From contig JAJEKV010000022.1 of NCBI GenBank assembly GCA_021234155.1, forward strand, positions 6,962,132 to 7,026,131: 64,000 nt of DNA. The letters are read 5' to 3'. Positions 12,246 through 23,337 of this stretch are shown here, in pieces (positions within the stretch are counted from its first letter, which is position 1; the number at the start of each line of letters is the position of its first letter). The position numbers and the translations under genes are program-made. Under the pieces are notes generated by a model. The model saw only the letters and a list, made by a program, of their open reading frames with translations. It searched no databases and had not been told where the DNA came from. The stretch comes from Isoetes taiwanensis. Taxonomy: Eukaryota; Streptophyta; Lycopodiopsida; Isoetales; Isoetaceae.

Positions 12246-12299
12246 CCCTTCTCGTATCTTGATGAATTGTTCCCACTTGGGGCTTATCATCTTGGCGTA

Positions 12300-14900
12300 A
12301 CAACCTAACAAGACAAAATCTCAATTGCAATTAATGATAGAAGATAATCTCCCATACTCACTTTACAAGATTAATACCTTCACATAAGACAATATGTTCA
12401 CACTTGATTGTCAATATATTGTTTACATAAGAACCTAGATTAGAATACCTTTAATGTTATTTTTAATCTCTGGACTATGCCACGTTAGATAATAAGCAAA
12501 AATCTATCGGGCCCCGAATCCAAGCAAAAAGTAGCACAAATATAGCTGGAAAAAAAAAGAGAAACATTATGTACTCTGTCTGTGCATATCACTGACTCTT
12601 TCATTAGACGAATCTCATTCCGTCCAGATTAACAATTGTTCAAAATTTGACCAACATGGTGCACTGTAATGCAACTGATCTAGTAGTCTTATCATAAAAG
12701 AAAAACAAATAATTTCTAGGAATTAGTTAATAGGAATTAATGCCAATAAAGTAACAAAGATACCAACTTGGCATCACCAGAATTTTATTCATGTAATCAA
12801 TCCCTTCCAACCTGAGCTTCTCCTTTTAAATCATTATATATGTTATAAAATGCTATATAAATATAATGCACATACAGGATCATTTTCTCAAATATCTTTT
12901 CTTCAAGTATTCATCTGGAGGCGGTAGTGAAATCAATGCCTACTATATCCACTCAAACCCAATGGAATTGAAGATATACGATTCATTTCTGCTATAGCTG
13001 AGGTGTCTCATGACTAAGCAGCGGATCTCAAATGTAAATTCTGTCACTATTCAGAAAAGCTTGGACAACACCTGTTATAGCTGTAGACAAACCACCTCAA
13101 GTCCTGTCACACGATGCCCCAAATGTAATTTTAGATGCTGCATCCGATAAAGGAATTTCAGTATAAGAATACTTTCGAAGAGAAAAAAAAAGGACACTTT
13201 TTGCTCCAGTTCAAGTGCAATCCAACTCTGCTGATAGTTCTCTTACTGTATAATAGTAGTTCTTAAATTAAATATGACCTAAGTACCAGATAGATGGAGG
13301 AGAGGTCGGAGGAGGGATCTCTGGCATTGAAAGCCGTCGAAGGATTTAAATGTGAGCTTGAATACCTAAAGGAGAAGCAAGTGACAGGCAGTCGACGCTC
13401 TGCGGCTATGGACTGTGGAGTTTGCCAGTCAATGCTATGCTAGTCAATTTAGCTGGTGCAAGCTATGATCCTTACTGCAGCAGGGGATAAGAAAGGACAT
13501 AAGAATGAATGAAGGCATAATAAAGAAGAATGACCAGGATGGGAGCTGGCAAAGCATTCCTTTATTTTGGCTTAGAAATAAAAAAAAAAAATCATGGAAG
13601 AAAGCTTACTCGACAACGACGATGATTCAGCTACAGTTTGGCCATCCTTGCATTAAAACAGAGAGTTGAAATGTTCAGGATAGGATTTGGCAACGCCATT
13701 TTGCTCCAAAATCCTTCATTCCAACATTCAAAAAGGGAGAAAAAAAGGGATGCAACAATAAAAAAGGAAGAAAAAAAATTTTCACATTATGACCCAATCA
13801 ACCCACGCATTGAATTAGTCCAACTTCAATTCTAGGTCTTTCAGTTGCATTTGGCTTCAACTAGGCCGCCCCAACTATGCTTTGTTATTTGCAACATTAA
13901 TATTATGCGAATCGCCGCCTTCATTTGAAGTCATTCTGGCCATTTGAAGTCATTCCACTATCCTAATACAGCTTTAGGAAACACCGCAATCACATCAAAT
14001 GCATTGTCGCCGCGACCGATTAACCGCCCTTATTTTGGTTTTTGGTTTGCCCTAGGGGGCAAACCCCTTGTTTATGGTTTATGGCATATCCTAGGCATAT
14101 GCTAGAATATACCTAGGATATGCTGATGACCGCTCCAAACCTACTATTCGGCCGTAGAAGCCTCGCCTCCTCGATTCGACCTGTGGATGCTCCAACCTAA
14201 TAACCGCGTGGCATCAAGAGGATATGATTTGGTGCAATCCTCCACCGCAGGCCATCGCTCGAGGGTTTGGTATAGTTGGGATTTTAGCCGCCGCTCTAAA
14301 GCTTCCATCGACCTGTTGCCCTAATCCGCCACGAAGTTTGAATGAAAACCGTCTGGTTAGGGCCCCGCGAATGGGAAAACTGCAAGGCCATTTGGGGAAA
14401 CGTATAAGGTGGATTTAAAGAGATTGCACGGCAGCAAGTCGGGCCGAGACAAAACGGCAGTGGATTCCATGACAAAAACGCATGCTCATGTGCTTGGTAT
14501 GCCTAAAGGTGAGAATTTGACCTTACATCTTGCGCTAATTTATCCATCCGCTTTCATTGCATAAGTTGATCTCTTTGGTTCTAACCATTAGATCAAAATA
14601 TACTCGTGCATATGCCCATCTGGCCACCAAACGGGCTGCCATTGTTAGGTAGCAGTGTATATTGTTTTGTAGAACGTAAATAAGAAAGTACTACAAAAAA
14701 GAAGGTAGTTCGGCAAATATGATGACATAATATGATCAAGCATAGCTTTAGGTTTTTTGAAAGGCGATTTAAACCCTCAACCAAATGCCGATTGTTAGAA
14801 GGTGAACTTTTGATGCTTGAATGATGGAGAAATCATGATGTTAATCTTGCTAGACGAAAAAGCCTATAATCCTTCACCATGGATTGGATTCTAATGGTAT
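12300..14900. other. No recognisable gene; two adjacent short hairpins
   Basis: No protein domain or RNA gene was recognised in this 2.6 kb. Two perfect hairpins lie close together. One has arms GGTTTGCCC / GGGCAAACC at about 14,044-14,065, and the other has arms GCATATCCTAGG / CCTAGGATATGC at 14,084-14,123. They may be remnants of an inverted-repeat element. Confidence 0.45.
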
Positions 14901-14924
14901 CTTGGCTAACCATCTCATTCGCGG

Positions 14925-15690
14925 TGCTTTCCTCTTGTGAATCTCCTCGTTGAAGCAAATCAAGCATTCCGTAAAAGTTACAAGGATTGATTGCTATACT
15001 TGGAATGCAATTATCACCGCCAATGCCTAGATGGGCAAAGATGTGGTGGCCCTTCACTCAGCTGTAGAGCATGTGGTGGAATGAATGTGCGCACTCGAAC
15101 AAATATATACCCCTAGATCCTTAAAGCATGTAATCGCATGTATGCCAAAGAGAAAGGTATACATCCATGAGCTTATCATTGAGAGAGCGCTCAATCGATA
15201 CCTTTATTGGACATGTATGGGAAATGTGGGAGTTTGAGGAAGGACATGTGTTTGATGTATTACGTAATAGAGATTTGGTGTCGTGGAGCCAATGGTTGCA
15301 AAAGATATGCCCAAAATGGAGAAGGATGTAGACCGGATTATTTCTAAAGAATGCGTAAAGATGGCGCCAAACCTAGCAAAGTTACATTTTGGGCTTTGAA
15401 AGCCCCTGACTACCATAGGCACAATAGAGAAGGGTAGATGTATTCATGAGGAGATAACCGAAAGTGGAAGCGAACTTTGATGTTGTCATTGCGAGTACAA
15501 TTGTGGATATGTATGCCAAGTGCAAGAACATGGAAGAGGCATGTTGGGTGTTCTATAACTTGCCTAGTCGAAATGTTGTCTCATGGAATGCAATAATTGC
15601 TGGATATGCTCAGCAAGGTCAAAATCACCTTGCCTTGGACTGTCTGAAGAAAATGCAAAATGACGGTATAAAGCACAGTTTCATTAAAGT
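14925..15690 (+). pseudogene. PLS-type pentatricopeptide repeat (PPR) protein relic
   Basis: The cleanest stretch (15,464-15,690) reads VVIASTIVDMYAKCKNMEEA, WVFYNLPSRNVVSWNAIIAG and YAQQGQNHLALDCLKKMQ, a textbook PLS repeat. The preceding 500 bases give the earlier repeats in broken frames (YTWNAIITANA; IGTIEKGRCIHEEITESGSE). PPR proteins of this type bind organelle transcripts, usually for RNA editing or processing. There are many stops and frameshifts, no start codon and no DYW end. The repeat consensus closely resembles that of seed-free plant PPR families. Confidence 0.8.
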
Positions 15691-15699
15691 TGGAAATTT

Positions 15700-16240
15700 C
15701 GTGATTCCATTTTCGCTCGAAATGAAATTGCTCGTTGTTTTTTCACACATTTAGCAATCAAATCTACGCTATTTACTTGAAAATGCACAATGATTAGCAT
15801 GAAAACCGCTCTATTTGACACGAAATGGGGCGGAAATCGACGGGCGCAACAACCAGGTTGTGCCATTTGAATAAAAATTGGAAAAAAAAGGCAAGAAAAT
15901 CGCTGCATTTGAAATGAATCATAAGGAAAATACACGGAAAAAAGCAAACAAATAGTGCAGGTCGCTAGCAACGGGCAAGAATATATTCACATTGTAAAAT
16001 GGCGCCGGCGCTTATTTGCTTTAATAAAATCGTTATTCTTGCACGCAGTAGACAACACATCGCCATAGAATATAGCATCATTTTTTACATAAAGCTAAGG
16101 CATAAGGCACGATCGACATTATATAACAAGCAAGATATGCAAAAGGGGCAAATACAAGAAGATCGTATGTCTTATCAGTATTCAAAAGAGTAATCAGTAC
16201 AATAATCATTAATACCAAAGAGGTAAATCTTATATACAAG
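15700..16240. other. No recognisable gene
   Basis: After the PPR relic breaks off near 15,690 I see no motif or repeat. Open frames on both strands are short and of unusual composition. Confidence 0.45.
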
Positions 16241-16369
16241 TATGATATGCAAATCAGTTTTCAATATTCCTCACCAAAAATAGTATCATCTGCTTTATCA
16301 ATATTACCGGTTAATCTTACCGAGGTCAATCTTACACCTCGCGGTCTTGTACCACTTGTTCCACCTGGA

Positions 16370-16460
16370 TCCCTGTGGCCTCTCCTTCACCAGCCTGTGA
16401 TGTCTCTCCTCCACCATTATGTGATGTCTCTCCTCCACCACCATGTGATGTCTCTCCTGT
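16370..16460. repeat. 24-bp tandem repeat
   Basis: About three copies of a 24-bp unit lie here, CCTCCACC followed by an A/T-rich core and GTGATGTCTCT. Read on the minus strand the unit encodes the eight-residue repeat VEERHHIM. No gene context supports it being translated. Confidence 0.7.
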
Positions 16461-16682
16461 AGTAGGCCCGTGAAAAGGTCAAAAGTCAACGAAAGTGTCT
16501 ATGGCTGATGGATCAAGCAAGGGATTAATGACGCTACAATTCTTCCAAGAATCCCTAGCATACATTGGATCTTTTTGCATCATGCTCATAGGCCACACTC
16601 ACTCCTTTTTAACCGCAATGATGCCCCTAGTAAAAGCCCCCCATAAAAAAGTCCGTAACAAAGTTACACGGAGGGCGTGAGC

Positions 16683-17270
16683 TTATCGATAATAAGGTAT
16701 GCGGGTTGTAGCAGACCAACCCGCCTCGGAACCAAGTATTCCCTTCCATACCTTGCCAACCGTGATTTTTGAACCTCGCCCCTCAAGCTTGTTAGCCATA
16801 TTCTCCGGTTTGGCACCAACCGTGATCTTTAGGGTCTTAGAACTTGTGTGCTTTCCGGGATGTTCATTATAAAACTTGAGATCCAGGTTTTCATCAGGCT
16901 GAGCTTGGGCTGAGATCCTGGTGGCTAGAACCATAGCTGTTGGCTCCTTTATGCCACCACCAGGTGACCACCCACTTTCCTCTTCATACATGCCTAAGTA
17001 AACTCTAGATCCGGATTCTAGTCTCTCAAGGGCAAAGAAAGAGACTCGTATGTTCTGGCCTAGCAAAACATATTATCCAAGATGTCTCAACATCATCAAA
17101 GAATTTGGCCGAGTGGCGGGATCCCAAATCGAGTAATTTGCCTCAAGATCCAAACAGATCATGCCGGCAGCAACACGATCGGATCCTCGGACAATCCCAC
17201 CACTAGAAACGCGATCCACATATAAAATCTTTTCAACTCGTTCTCGCCCGGGCCTAAGAATCTTACTTAA
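16683..17270 (-). pseudogene. Unidentified coding relic downstream of the GNHS gene
   Basis: On the minus strand a readable protein begins near 17,270 (ILRPGRERVEKILYVDRVSS, then GSDRVAAGMICLDLEANYS). After a stop near 17,070 it continues in the same frame for 127 codons (YVLLGQNIRVSFFALERLES, then GSRVYLGMYEEESGWSPGG) to 16,683. The composition looks like a soluble globular protein. I do not recognise the family. It lies 130 bases downstream of the preceding exon on the same strand, so it could be its last exon or a separate gene of the same element. Confidence 0.45.
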
Positions 17271-17400
17271 TGGGTTTGCCTAATGAGAAGGGCACATGAC
17301 CATGGACGCCCTCTTCAAAAGATTCCGTCCCGAGACCCACCTATGATGTACCACACCCCAAGATAGGAGGGTTGAACTGGGAATCCATTTGACACCTTTC

Positions 17401-17823
17401 TCAAGTCCTTGAACTTTCAGACTTGATTCCAAGTTCATCATGGATGTAGTGGAGAATCTCCTTCTTCATGTAGGCAATAATCCTTAAGTTCTGCGGCTCT
17501 TGTCTTAAAAAACTTTCACCCTTATAATCGGATGTGACCTTTACATAGATGTCCCCCCGATGGCTTCCCACGAGAACAGTTCTGCAATCTTCGTAATCCA
17601 GGCCTCTCATGCATCTGAGGTAGTTGTCGCTAAAATAGTCACTATCCTTTGCCCAATTGACTACTATGGGTTGGCCCCTGTTATCTTTCAGCTCCTCCCC
17701 CTTTTTCCATTTATTCCACATTTGGCGAAAGAGAGCGTAAATGTCATCTGGCATAAAAACAAACCTGTTGACATCCTTGGTATGCTTTCCCCTGAGAATC
17801 TTGTCAACCATGTCCAGGTAATG
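17401..17823 (-). pseudogene. Second exon of the uncharacterised GNHS gene
   Basis: This exon starts directly after a TTTGCCTTTCAG acceptor. It encodes HYLDMVDKILRGKHTKDVNR, then FVFMPDDIYALFRQMWNKWK, DNRGQPIVVNWAKDSDYF, GLDYEDCRTVLVGSHRGDIY and a C-terminus IHDELGIKSESSRT. All 141 codons are open and well balanced, with many tryptophans and tyrosines and no low complexity. The reading frame joins the upstream exon in phase 0 (DEYK|HYLD). I cannot assign a family. The length, composition and clean splice argue for a once-functional protein. Confidence 0.55.
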
Positions 17824-17974
17824 CTGAAAGGCAAACGAAATATGTTAGAGCTTGAATGCAGCAAAGCAGGGTCAAATGGCGCAGCGGCGCCATTTAGGGT
17901 CAAATGGCGCAGTGGCACATTTGAGGATGGAAAATGGCGCAGCGGCGCCATTTGATTCATACAATGGGACATAC
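17824..17974 (-). other. Predicted 151-bp intron filled with GCGCC inverted repeats
   Basis: The donor is AAG|GTATGT and the acceptor TTTCAG|CAT, read on the minus strand. The intron contains three close copies of a palindromic block, AAATGGCG-CCGCTG-CGCCATTT or variants, at about 17,876-17,956. These could fold into stable hairpins. No stop-free frame makes sense through it, while the flanking frames join in phase. Confidence 0.6.
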
Positions 17975-18413
17975 CTTGTATTCGTCGCTTCTCGATTGCC
18001 CTTTTCCTGCTGGTGCTGGTTTGCCGCACTCCTGGTATTGCCGACGCAGGTGGTGTATTTGATCTGTGTAGGGTTCCTTAAAAACCGCCCCCCGCTACGG
18101 ATGTCATTGACATCCACATCGAGGTGAAGAAGGTCCAAGTCAAAGTGCTCCGTAAAAGAACTCTGCAGATTCTATAAGTGTAAATCTTTCTGAGTTCTAT
18201 TCTGGAATCTTCTGTCCCCAACTTCTGACACACGAGCTGAGCGGCTGAGGTAGAATGGTTGCCATTGATGATGTAGAACCTCCTACCAACCAGGTCAGAT
18301 TCTTGTGACCATGGTAACGTTTGCTTTGTATTCGAACAAAGGGCACCACATCTCACGGGCGTGAAGACTGGATGGGGATCTTGCGGAAATGACTTGGTAC
18401 GGTTTCCTAACAT
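17975..18413 (-). pseudogene. First exon(s) of an uncharacterised gene with a GNHS (ParB-like) motif
   Basis: The minus strand begins MLGNRTKSFPQDPHPVFTPV and includes DLVGRRFYIINGNHSTSAAQ. That matches the ParB/sulfiredoxin-like strand-turn-helix pattern Y-x-I-x-x-G-x-H-x-x-x-A-A. The following part reads FDLDLLHLDVDVNDIRSGG in a second frame and VFKEPYTDQIHHLRRQYQE, then CGKPAPAGKGQSRSDEYK, in a third. The frame shifts lie near 18,140 and in a run of six G (plus-strand C) near 18,088-18,093. ParB-like folds include nucleases and CTPases. Similarity here is by motif only, so the function is unknown. Confidence 0.5.
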
Positions 18414-18459
18414 GTTCGTGGATTTACAACTCTAGCCGCCATGTTAGGAGGTAGGAGTG

Positions 18460-18740
18460 AGTAATAACAAAGATATTTGGCAAATAGGTCAGCCTACTAA
18501 GGCAGTCCGTAATGTGACTCCTTATGAAGCATTTTGGAGAATGAAACCAGATGTGTCTCATTTGAGGGTGTTTGGATGTTTGGCTTATGCTTCCATACCC
18601 GGGCGAGAAGTGAAAAAGTATGGGAAGTTGCATGACGTGGTCTGTCAAAGCCATCTTCATTGGGTATCCACATCAAAAAGGTTACAAGTTGTATGATCCT
18701 TCCAACAAGCGTGTTATTGTGGCGTGTTAGGTTCGATTGC
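18460..18740 (+). pseudogene. Copia integrase C-terminal relic
   Basis: The frame reads QPTKAVRNVTPYEAFWRMKP, then DVSHLRVFGCLAYASIPGRE and KKYGKLHDVV, which is the conserved end of the copia integrase (TPYE.W...KP...HLR.FGC.AY). A one-base shift near 18,640 moves the frame to the ..IFIGYPHQKGYKLYDPSN-like continuation. The catalytic core is not present. Confidence 0.8.
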
Positions 18741-19289
18741 TGAAGATGCCGTGTATGATGGTATATCTTCGAAAGTGATTCTCCAGCAGTTCACAATGAC
18801 AGCAGCCTTGGATGTTGGAGATCCGATAGGTACCGGCTGGTAGACCTTTCTCTCCCTCTCTAGTGGTTTCTCCAAAGAAAGTCACATTTGCTTGAAGTAA
18901 TGGCGGGATGATCCCAATCCCGGCCGCCCCTATGGTCCATGAGCAGGATGGTTCCTTTCACGGGGAATCCAGCACACATGAAGGTAATGTAGCACCTGAT
19001 CCAGCTCCTATTACAGCACCTGCTATACCTCCTATCGTTGAACCTAGAAGATCAGCATGTCTCAAGGAGAAACAAATTGTTGCAGAACCTGGTCTGCGGA
19101 CTCATTTGTACCTTTGTTGAACCTAGGAAATCAAAGACGCCCTCGATGGAGAAACAGGAGAAGTTTAATGGATCATGTAATCTTGTTTTAATGGCAAAGG
19201 TCCAGGATCATGTTGATCCACAAACCTTTCATAAAGCAGCTAGTGATCCGCGAAGGGCGATGCAATGGAAGAAGAATATTCTCAATTGC

Positions 19290-20120
19290 CGAAGCAAGGC
19301 ACATGGAATTGGTTGAGCTTCAAATGATAAGCAAGTTATCGGGGCTGAAATGGGTGTTTAGAACCAAATTTCATGCCGATGGGACATGTTGTCAAAGCAC
19401 AAAGCTAGACTTGTAGTCAAGGATTTTGCCTGAAAAAAGGCTTAGATTATGATGAAGTCTTTGCTCCCAGAGCTGTAATGTCCATAGATCGCTTATAGCT
19501 CTTGCTGCAATGAAAGGTTGGTTAATGTTTCAAATGGACATTAAATCTGCTTTTTTGAATGGTGATTTGGAAGAAGAGGTCTATATGACTCAACCTCCAG
19601 GATTTGTTGTTCAAGGGAAGGAGCAGCTGGTTTGTCATTTGAAGAAAAGCATTTATGGCTTGAAGCAGGCTCCAAGATGTTGGCATGCAAAAATTAATGC
19701 TTTCTTTCTTGCAGGGGTTCTGGGCAGGCAGCAGACCCCAATCTTTATTACAAATCACATGAAGGCCGAATGTGCGTTGTGGTTTTGTATGTTGATGATT
19801 TGATCATCACAGGAGATGCTGACGTGCTGATTTCTACATTGAAGTTGCAGTTATCTTCGTCCTTCGAGATGACTGACCTTGGCCTCATGCATTACTGTGT
19901 AGGTGTACAAGTGTGGCAGCACTCAGATGGCATCTATCTTTCTCAGTAGAAATATATCAAAGATTGCAAGGCTGTGGCAAGTCCTTTTGATCCAGGTACA
20001 AGGCTTGAGCTTGATTTAGATGGTGAGGAGTGTGATCCCACATTCTATCGAAGCCTTGGTAGGGCGTTGATATATCTCATCCACTAGACCTGATATCTCT
20101 TTTGATGTGGGAGTGCCGAA
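19290..20120 (+). pseudogene. Copia reverse transcriptase relic
   Basis: A clean stretch at 19,510-19,700 reads GWLMFQMDIKSAFLNGDLEE, YMTQPPGFV and KKSIYGLKQAPRCWHAKI. Next, in another frame near 19,780, comes VVLYVDDLIITGD with the catalytic YVDD. After that come SSFEMTDLGLMHYCVGVQVW and the YIHTRPDI-like end near 20,090. These are diagnostic for Ty1/copia. At least four frame changes or stops interrupt the domain. Confidence 0.85.
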
Positions 20121-20229
20121 AAGGTATTCATGAGCAACCCAGCAAGCCGCGACCGAAGGTCGCTAAAAAGATTGTCGACATATCGAGAAGGGGACTTCAC
20201 AAGAAGGTCTCTTTTATCGAGGGTCCTCG

Positions 20230-20710
20230 ATTTCCAATTTGAAAGTCTTTGTTGTTGCAGATCATGCTAAGCGGTCATGATAGCGGAGGTCCACAACAGG
20301 ATGGTCACGTTCATAGGGCCTAACGTCTTTGACATGGTTGTCCAAAAGCGCCTGGGCACGGTGTTAATCGGCACCACGAGGCGGAAATTCAAAGCACTCA
20401 GTGTTGGGATGCGGGAATTGTTGTGGCTTAAACATTTGTGGATAGATCTCACAGTACCTCCATCCTCGGCTGTTATATTGTGTGACAACACAAGTACCAT
20501 CCAAACTTACCAAGGATGCTAAGTACCACCCAAAAGACAAAACACCTTGACACCCACTTGTGTTTTGTCCGTGAGCAGATCCAAATGGGATCTTCTCAAC
20601 TTGTTCATTGCTCCCACGGATCGGTTCTTTGATGGCTTTACCAAACCATTAGTTGGATCTAAGTTCGCCAATGTGAAGGAGAGCTTGGGCATGAAGAAAT
20701 TGAAGTAAGG
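20230..20710 (+). pseudogene. Copia RNase H relic
   Basis: The frame at 20,277-20,522 ends VGMRELLWLKHLWIDLTVPP and AVILCDNTSTIQ. Further on come FDGFTKPLVGSKFANVKES and LGMKKLK just before the LTR. These match the copia RNase H (A.E.EY.AL..G..E..WL..LL ... DN..A) and its usual C-terminal tail. Frameshifts lie near 20,270 and 20,520. Confidence 0.8.
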
Positions 20711-20778
20711 AAGAGAGAAGGATTACCTTGGTTTCAATGATTTTCTTTCGCTAGGGTCAAAGAACATTTAAGGGAGAG

Positions 20779-21128
20779 TGTTGGAATATAAATATGCTGA
20801 CTAAGCATAATGTGCTGAAATAGCAGTGGTTCAGCACTTAGCACACAGGTGCTAAGAAGGTGCTGAAATGTACAGAAGGCAGCACTTTGTCAACACTGAG
20901 CACCAACCCTAAATCAGTGCCGTAATTAGTGGGCGGTGGTTAAACGGTAGACTACTATTCTTAGTCTCACCAGTTGTACATATTGATTGTACGTTATGTA
21001 CTATGCAATGTTCAGAAGTAGAGATTGTATTTCCTATTGCTTTTCTCAATAGAGTTATTCTTGTTCTTCTATTCTATCTCTTGAGTCGATCTTGCGGGTT
21101 TTGTGCTGGTTTTGCACTAGTTCTATCA
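20779..21128 (+). repeat. Copia 3' LTR
   Basis: A purine tract AAGGGAGAG (20,770-20,778) is followed at once by TGTTGGAATATAAATATG, a typical copia LTR start (TGTTGGAAT). A TATA-like stretch and repeated GTGCTGA words lie inside. The end is placed at TTCTATCA because it closes with CA and the AGATTCC satellite begins directly after. The right boundary is inferred. Confidence 0.55.
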
Positions 21129-23337
21129 CCCTTGGATTCCTTAGATTCCCAAAGATCCTCTTGTGATTCCTGTAGATTCCCTAATATGCCAATGAGATTC
21201 CTCTAGATTCTCTAAAACTCCATGAAGATTCTCGAAGATTCTCTTAAATTACTGTAGATTCTGTTAGATTCCATGATTTCAAGAAGATTCTCAATATCCA
21301 ATCACATCAGCTCTAACTACGACGGAACGATGTCAAGGCACCACTCATTACAAAGCTCTCGATGAGAGGAATCCAATAGCATAGGCCCCACCTTCATCCG
21401 ACCCCTCTACTGTAAGTTACGGGCCCTTGAAGATGATTATAAAAAGGAAGCTTTCTAGAAAGTCCATTCATAAATGCTGGTGACACATCACTACTTTTTT
21501 TTATTAAATAAGGGTGCCACCTCACCTCCTTTAATAAAAAATTGCAATTAAATAAAAAACTTAATGGCCAAGATTTCTCCTCCCCTTTTTGTTCCAATGG
21601 CTGAGATTGGCTGCACCAAAAAGCACCTTTTAAGGGACCTTTCTTGCACCTTCCTTACAAAAATCAAGGACTAGGATTTATCCTTCCCTTTTGATCTAAC
21701 GGTCAAGACATGTTGTGCATGCCACATCCAGATCATGACACACTGCCACCTTAAGAAATGGACGGTCGAGATCAATATGGATATATAACACCCCCCATGC
21801 AACCACCCCAATATCTATATATAAAATAATAGGACAAGTGGTTGTACTATGAGGGATTGTACAAATTCGACCAGAAGCCAAATGCAGAGACATCCAATTA
21901 AGATTCTATAAAGACTCTATTAGATTCTCTAAGGCAATGTAAAGATTTCCCCAGATTCTTTGAGATTTCATCAATTCTCCCTTATATTCCACAAGCTCCC
22001 TTGATAATCCTCGAGGTTCTATAAGATTCTATAGACATTCCTTTAGATTCTCCTAGATTTTCAAATATTCTTCTAGAATTTTCCATAGGTTCCCTAAGAT
22101 TCTCTTGAGATTCTTCTAGATTCCCAAAGATTATTCCAAGATTCCTCTAGGTTTGTCAAGATTCTATGTAGGTTACCCCTAGATTCCCTTAGATGCTATA
22201 AAGATTACCCTAGATTCTCCAAGATTCCATCAATATTCCCCTGGAATCTCAAAGATTTTACTAAGATCCCCTTAGATTTCCCTAGATCTCCAAAGATTCT
22301 CCCAAGATTCCTATAGATTCTATGTAGATTCCCCTAGATTCTTCAAGATTCCATCAACATTCCCTTAAATTCTGAAAGATTTTATGGAGATTCCTTTAGA
22401 TTGCCCTGGATCCTCAATGATTCTCCCAAGATTCCCTAGATTCTCAAATATTCTATGTAAAATTCTCTTAGATTATTTAAGATCCTATAAAGATTCCTCT
22501 AGATTCTCCAAGATTCTATCAAGATTCTCTTAAATTGTCAAAGATTTTATGAAGGTTTAGCTGACCCTTCAAAACACACCCAGCGCGAAAGATTCCCCTA
22601 GATTTATGAAGAGAGCCCAAGGTTCCTTTAGATTCTGCAATATTCTATGTAGATTCCCCTAGATTCTTGCAGATTCTATGAAGATTCCCCTAGATTCTCT
22701 AGCGTTCTATCAAGATTCCTCTCGTTTCTCAAATATTTCCCCAGATTTTCTAAGATTCCATGTAGCTTCTCTTAGGTTTCTCAAGATTCTATAAAGATTC
22801 TCCTAGAATCTCTAAGATTCTCTTGAGATTCCTCTAGATTCTCTAAGATCCTAGGAAGATTCCCCTGGATTCCTCTAGATTCTTAAAGATTTTATCAAGA
22901 TTCACTTAGATTCCCTTACATTCTCAAAGCTCTTGAACCATCTAGATTCTCTTAGATTTCCCAAAATTTTATAAAGATTCCCCTAGAATACCTAAGGTTA
23001 TCTTGAGATTCCTCTAGATTCTCTAAGATTCTATGAAGATTCCCCTAGATTTTCCAAAATTGCACCAAGATCCCTGTAGATACCCTTAGATTTCCTCTTA
23101 GAGTCCTTAATTTTCTACAAAGATTCTCCTAGATTCTTAAGTTTCTATGGAGATTCCCCTAAATTTTATTAAGATTCTCGTAGATTCTATCTACATTCCC
23201 ATATATTCTTAAAGATCTTATGACAATGTCCTTATATTCTCCTAGATTTCCATAGATTCTGTTAAGATTCCCTAAGACTTACCTAGATTCCCAAAGATTA
23301 TCCCATTATTTCTCTAGATTCCCAAAGATTCTATGAG
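21129..23337. repeat. TAGATTCC-type satellite, block 1
   Basis: The region is built from degenerate tandem copies of words such as AGATTCC, CTAGATTCTC and AAGATTCTATGAAGATTC, with a loose period near 30-36 bases. A non-satellite gap at about 21,296-21,892 interrupts it. The motif CTGACCCTTCAAAACACACC occurs at 22,561, and a close variant recurs in block 2. Individual units are diverged, so the array is old. Confidence 0.8.

Larger units (their letters stand above)
9644..12290 (-). mobile_element. Decayed hAT DNA transposon with introns and a retroposon inside
   Basis: Read on the minus strand from 12,290 to 9,644, the fragments follow the order of a plant hAT transposase: BED zinc finger, N-terminal region, DUF659 with the TSDGW and TDNAS motifs, and the C-terminal dimerisation region. 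The middle catalytic part between about 11,096 and 10,170 is not readable, and a retroposon copy sits at 10,486-10,612. Stops and frameshifts occur in each part. I could not fix the terminal inverted repeats. Confidence 0.75.
18424..21128 (+). mobile_element. Decayed Ty1/copia retrotransposon
   Basis: The plus strand shows an integrase C-terminus, then reverse transcriptase, RNase H, a purine tract and an LTR in copia order. The gag, protease and integrase core are missing upstream, where the reverse-strand GNHS gene lies instead. Numerous stops and frameshifts show it is old. No 5' LTR was found. Confidence 0.85.
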
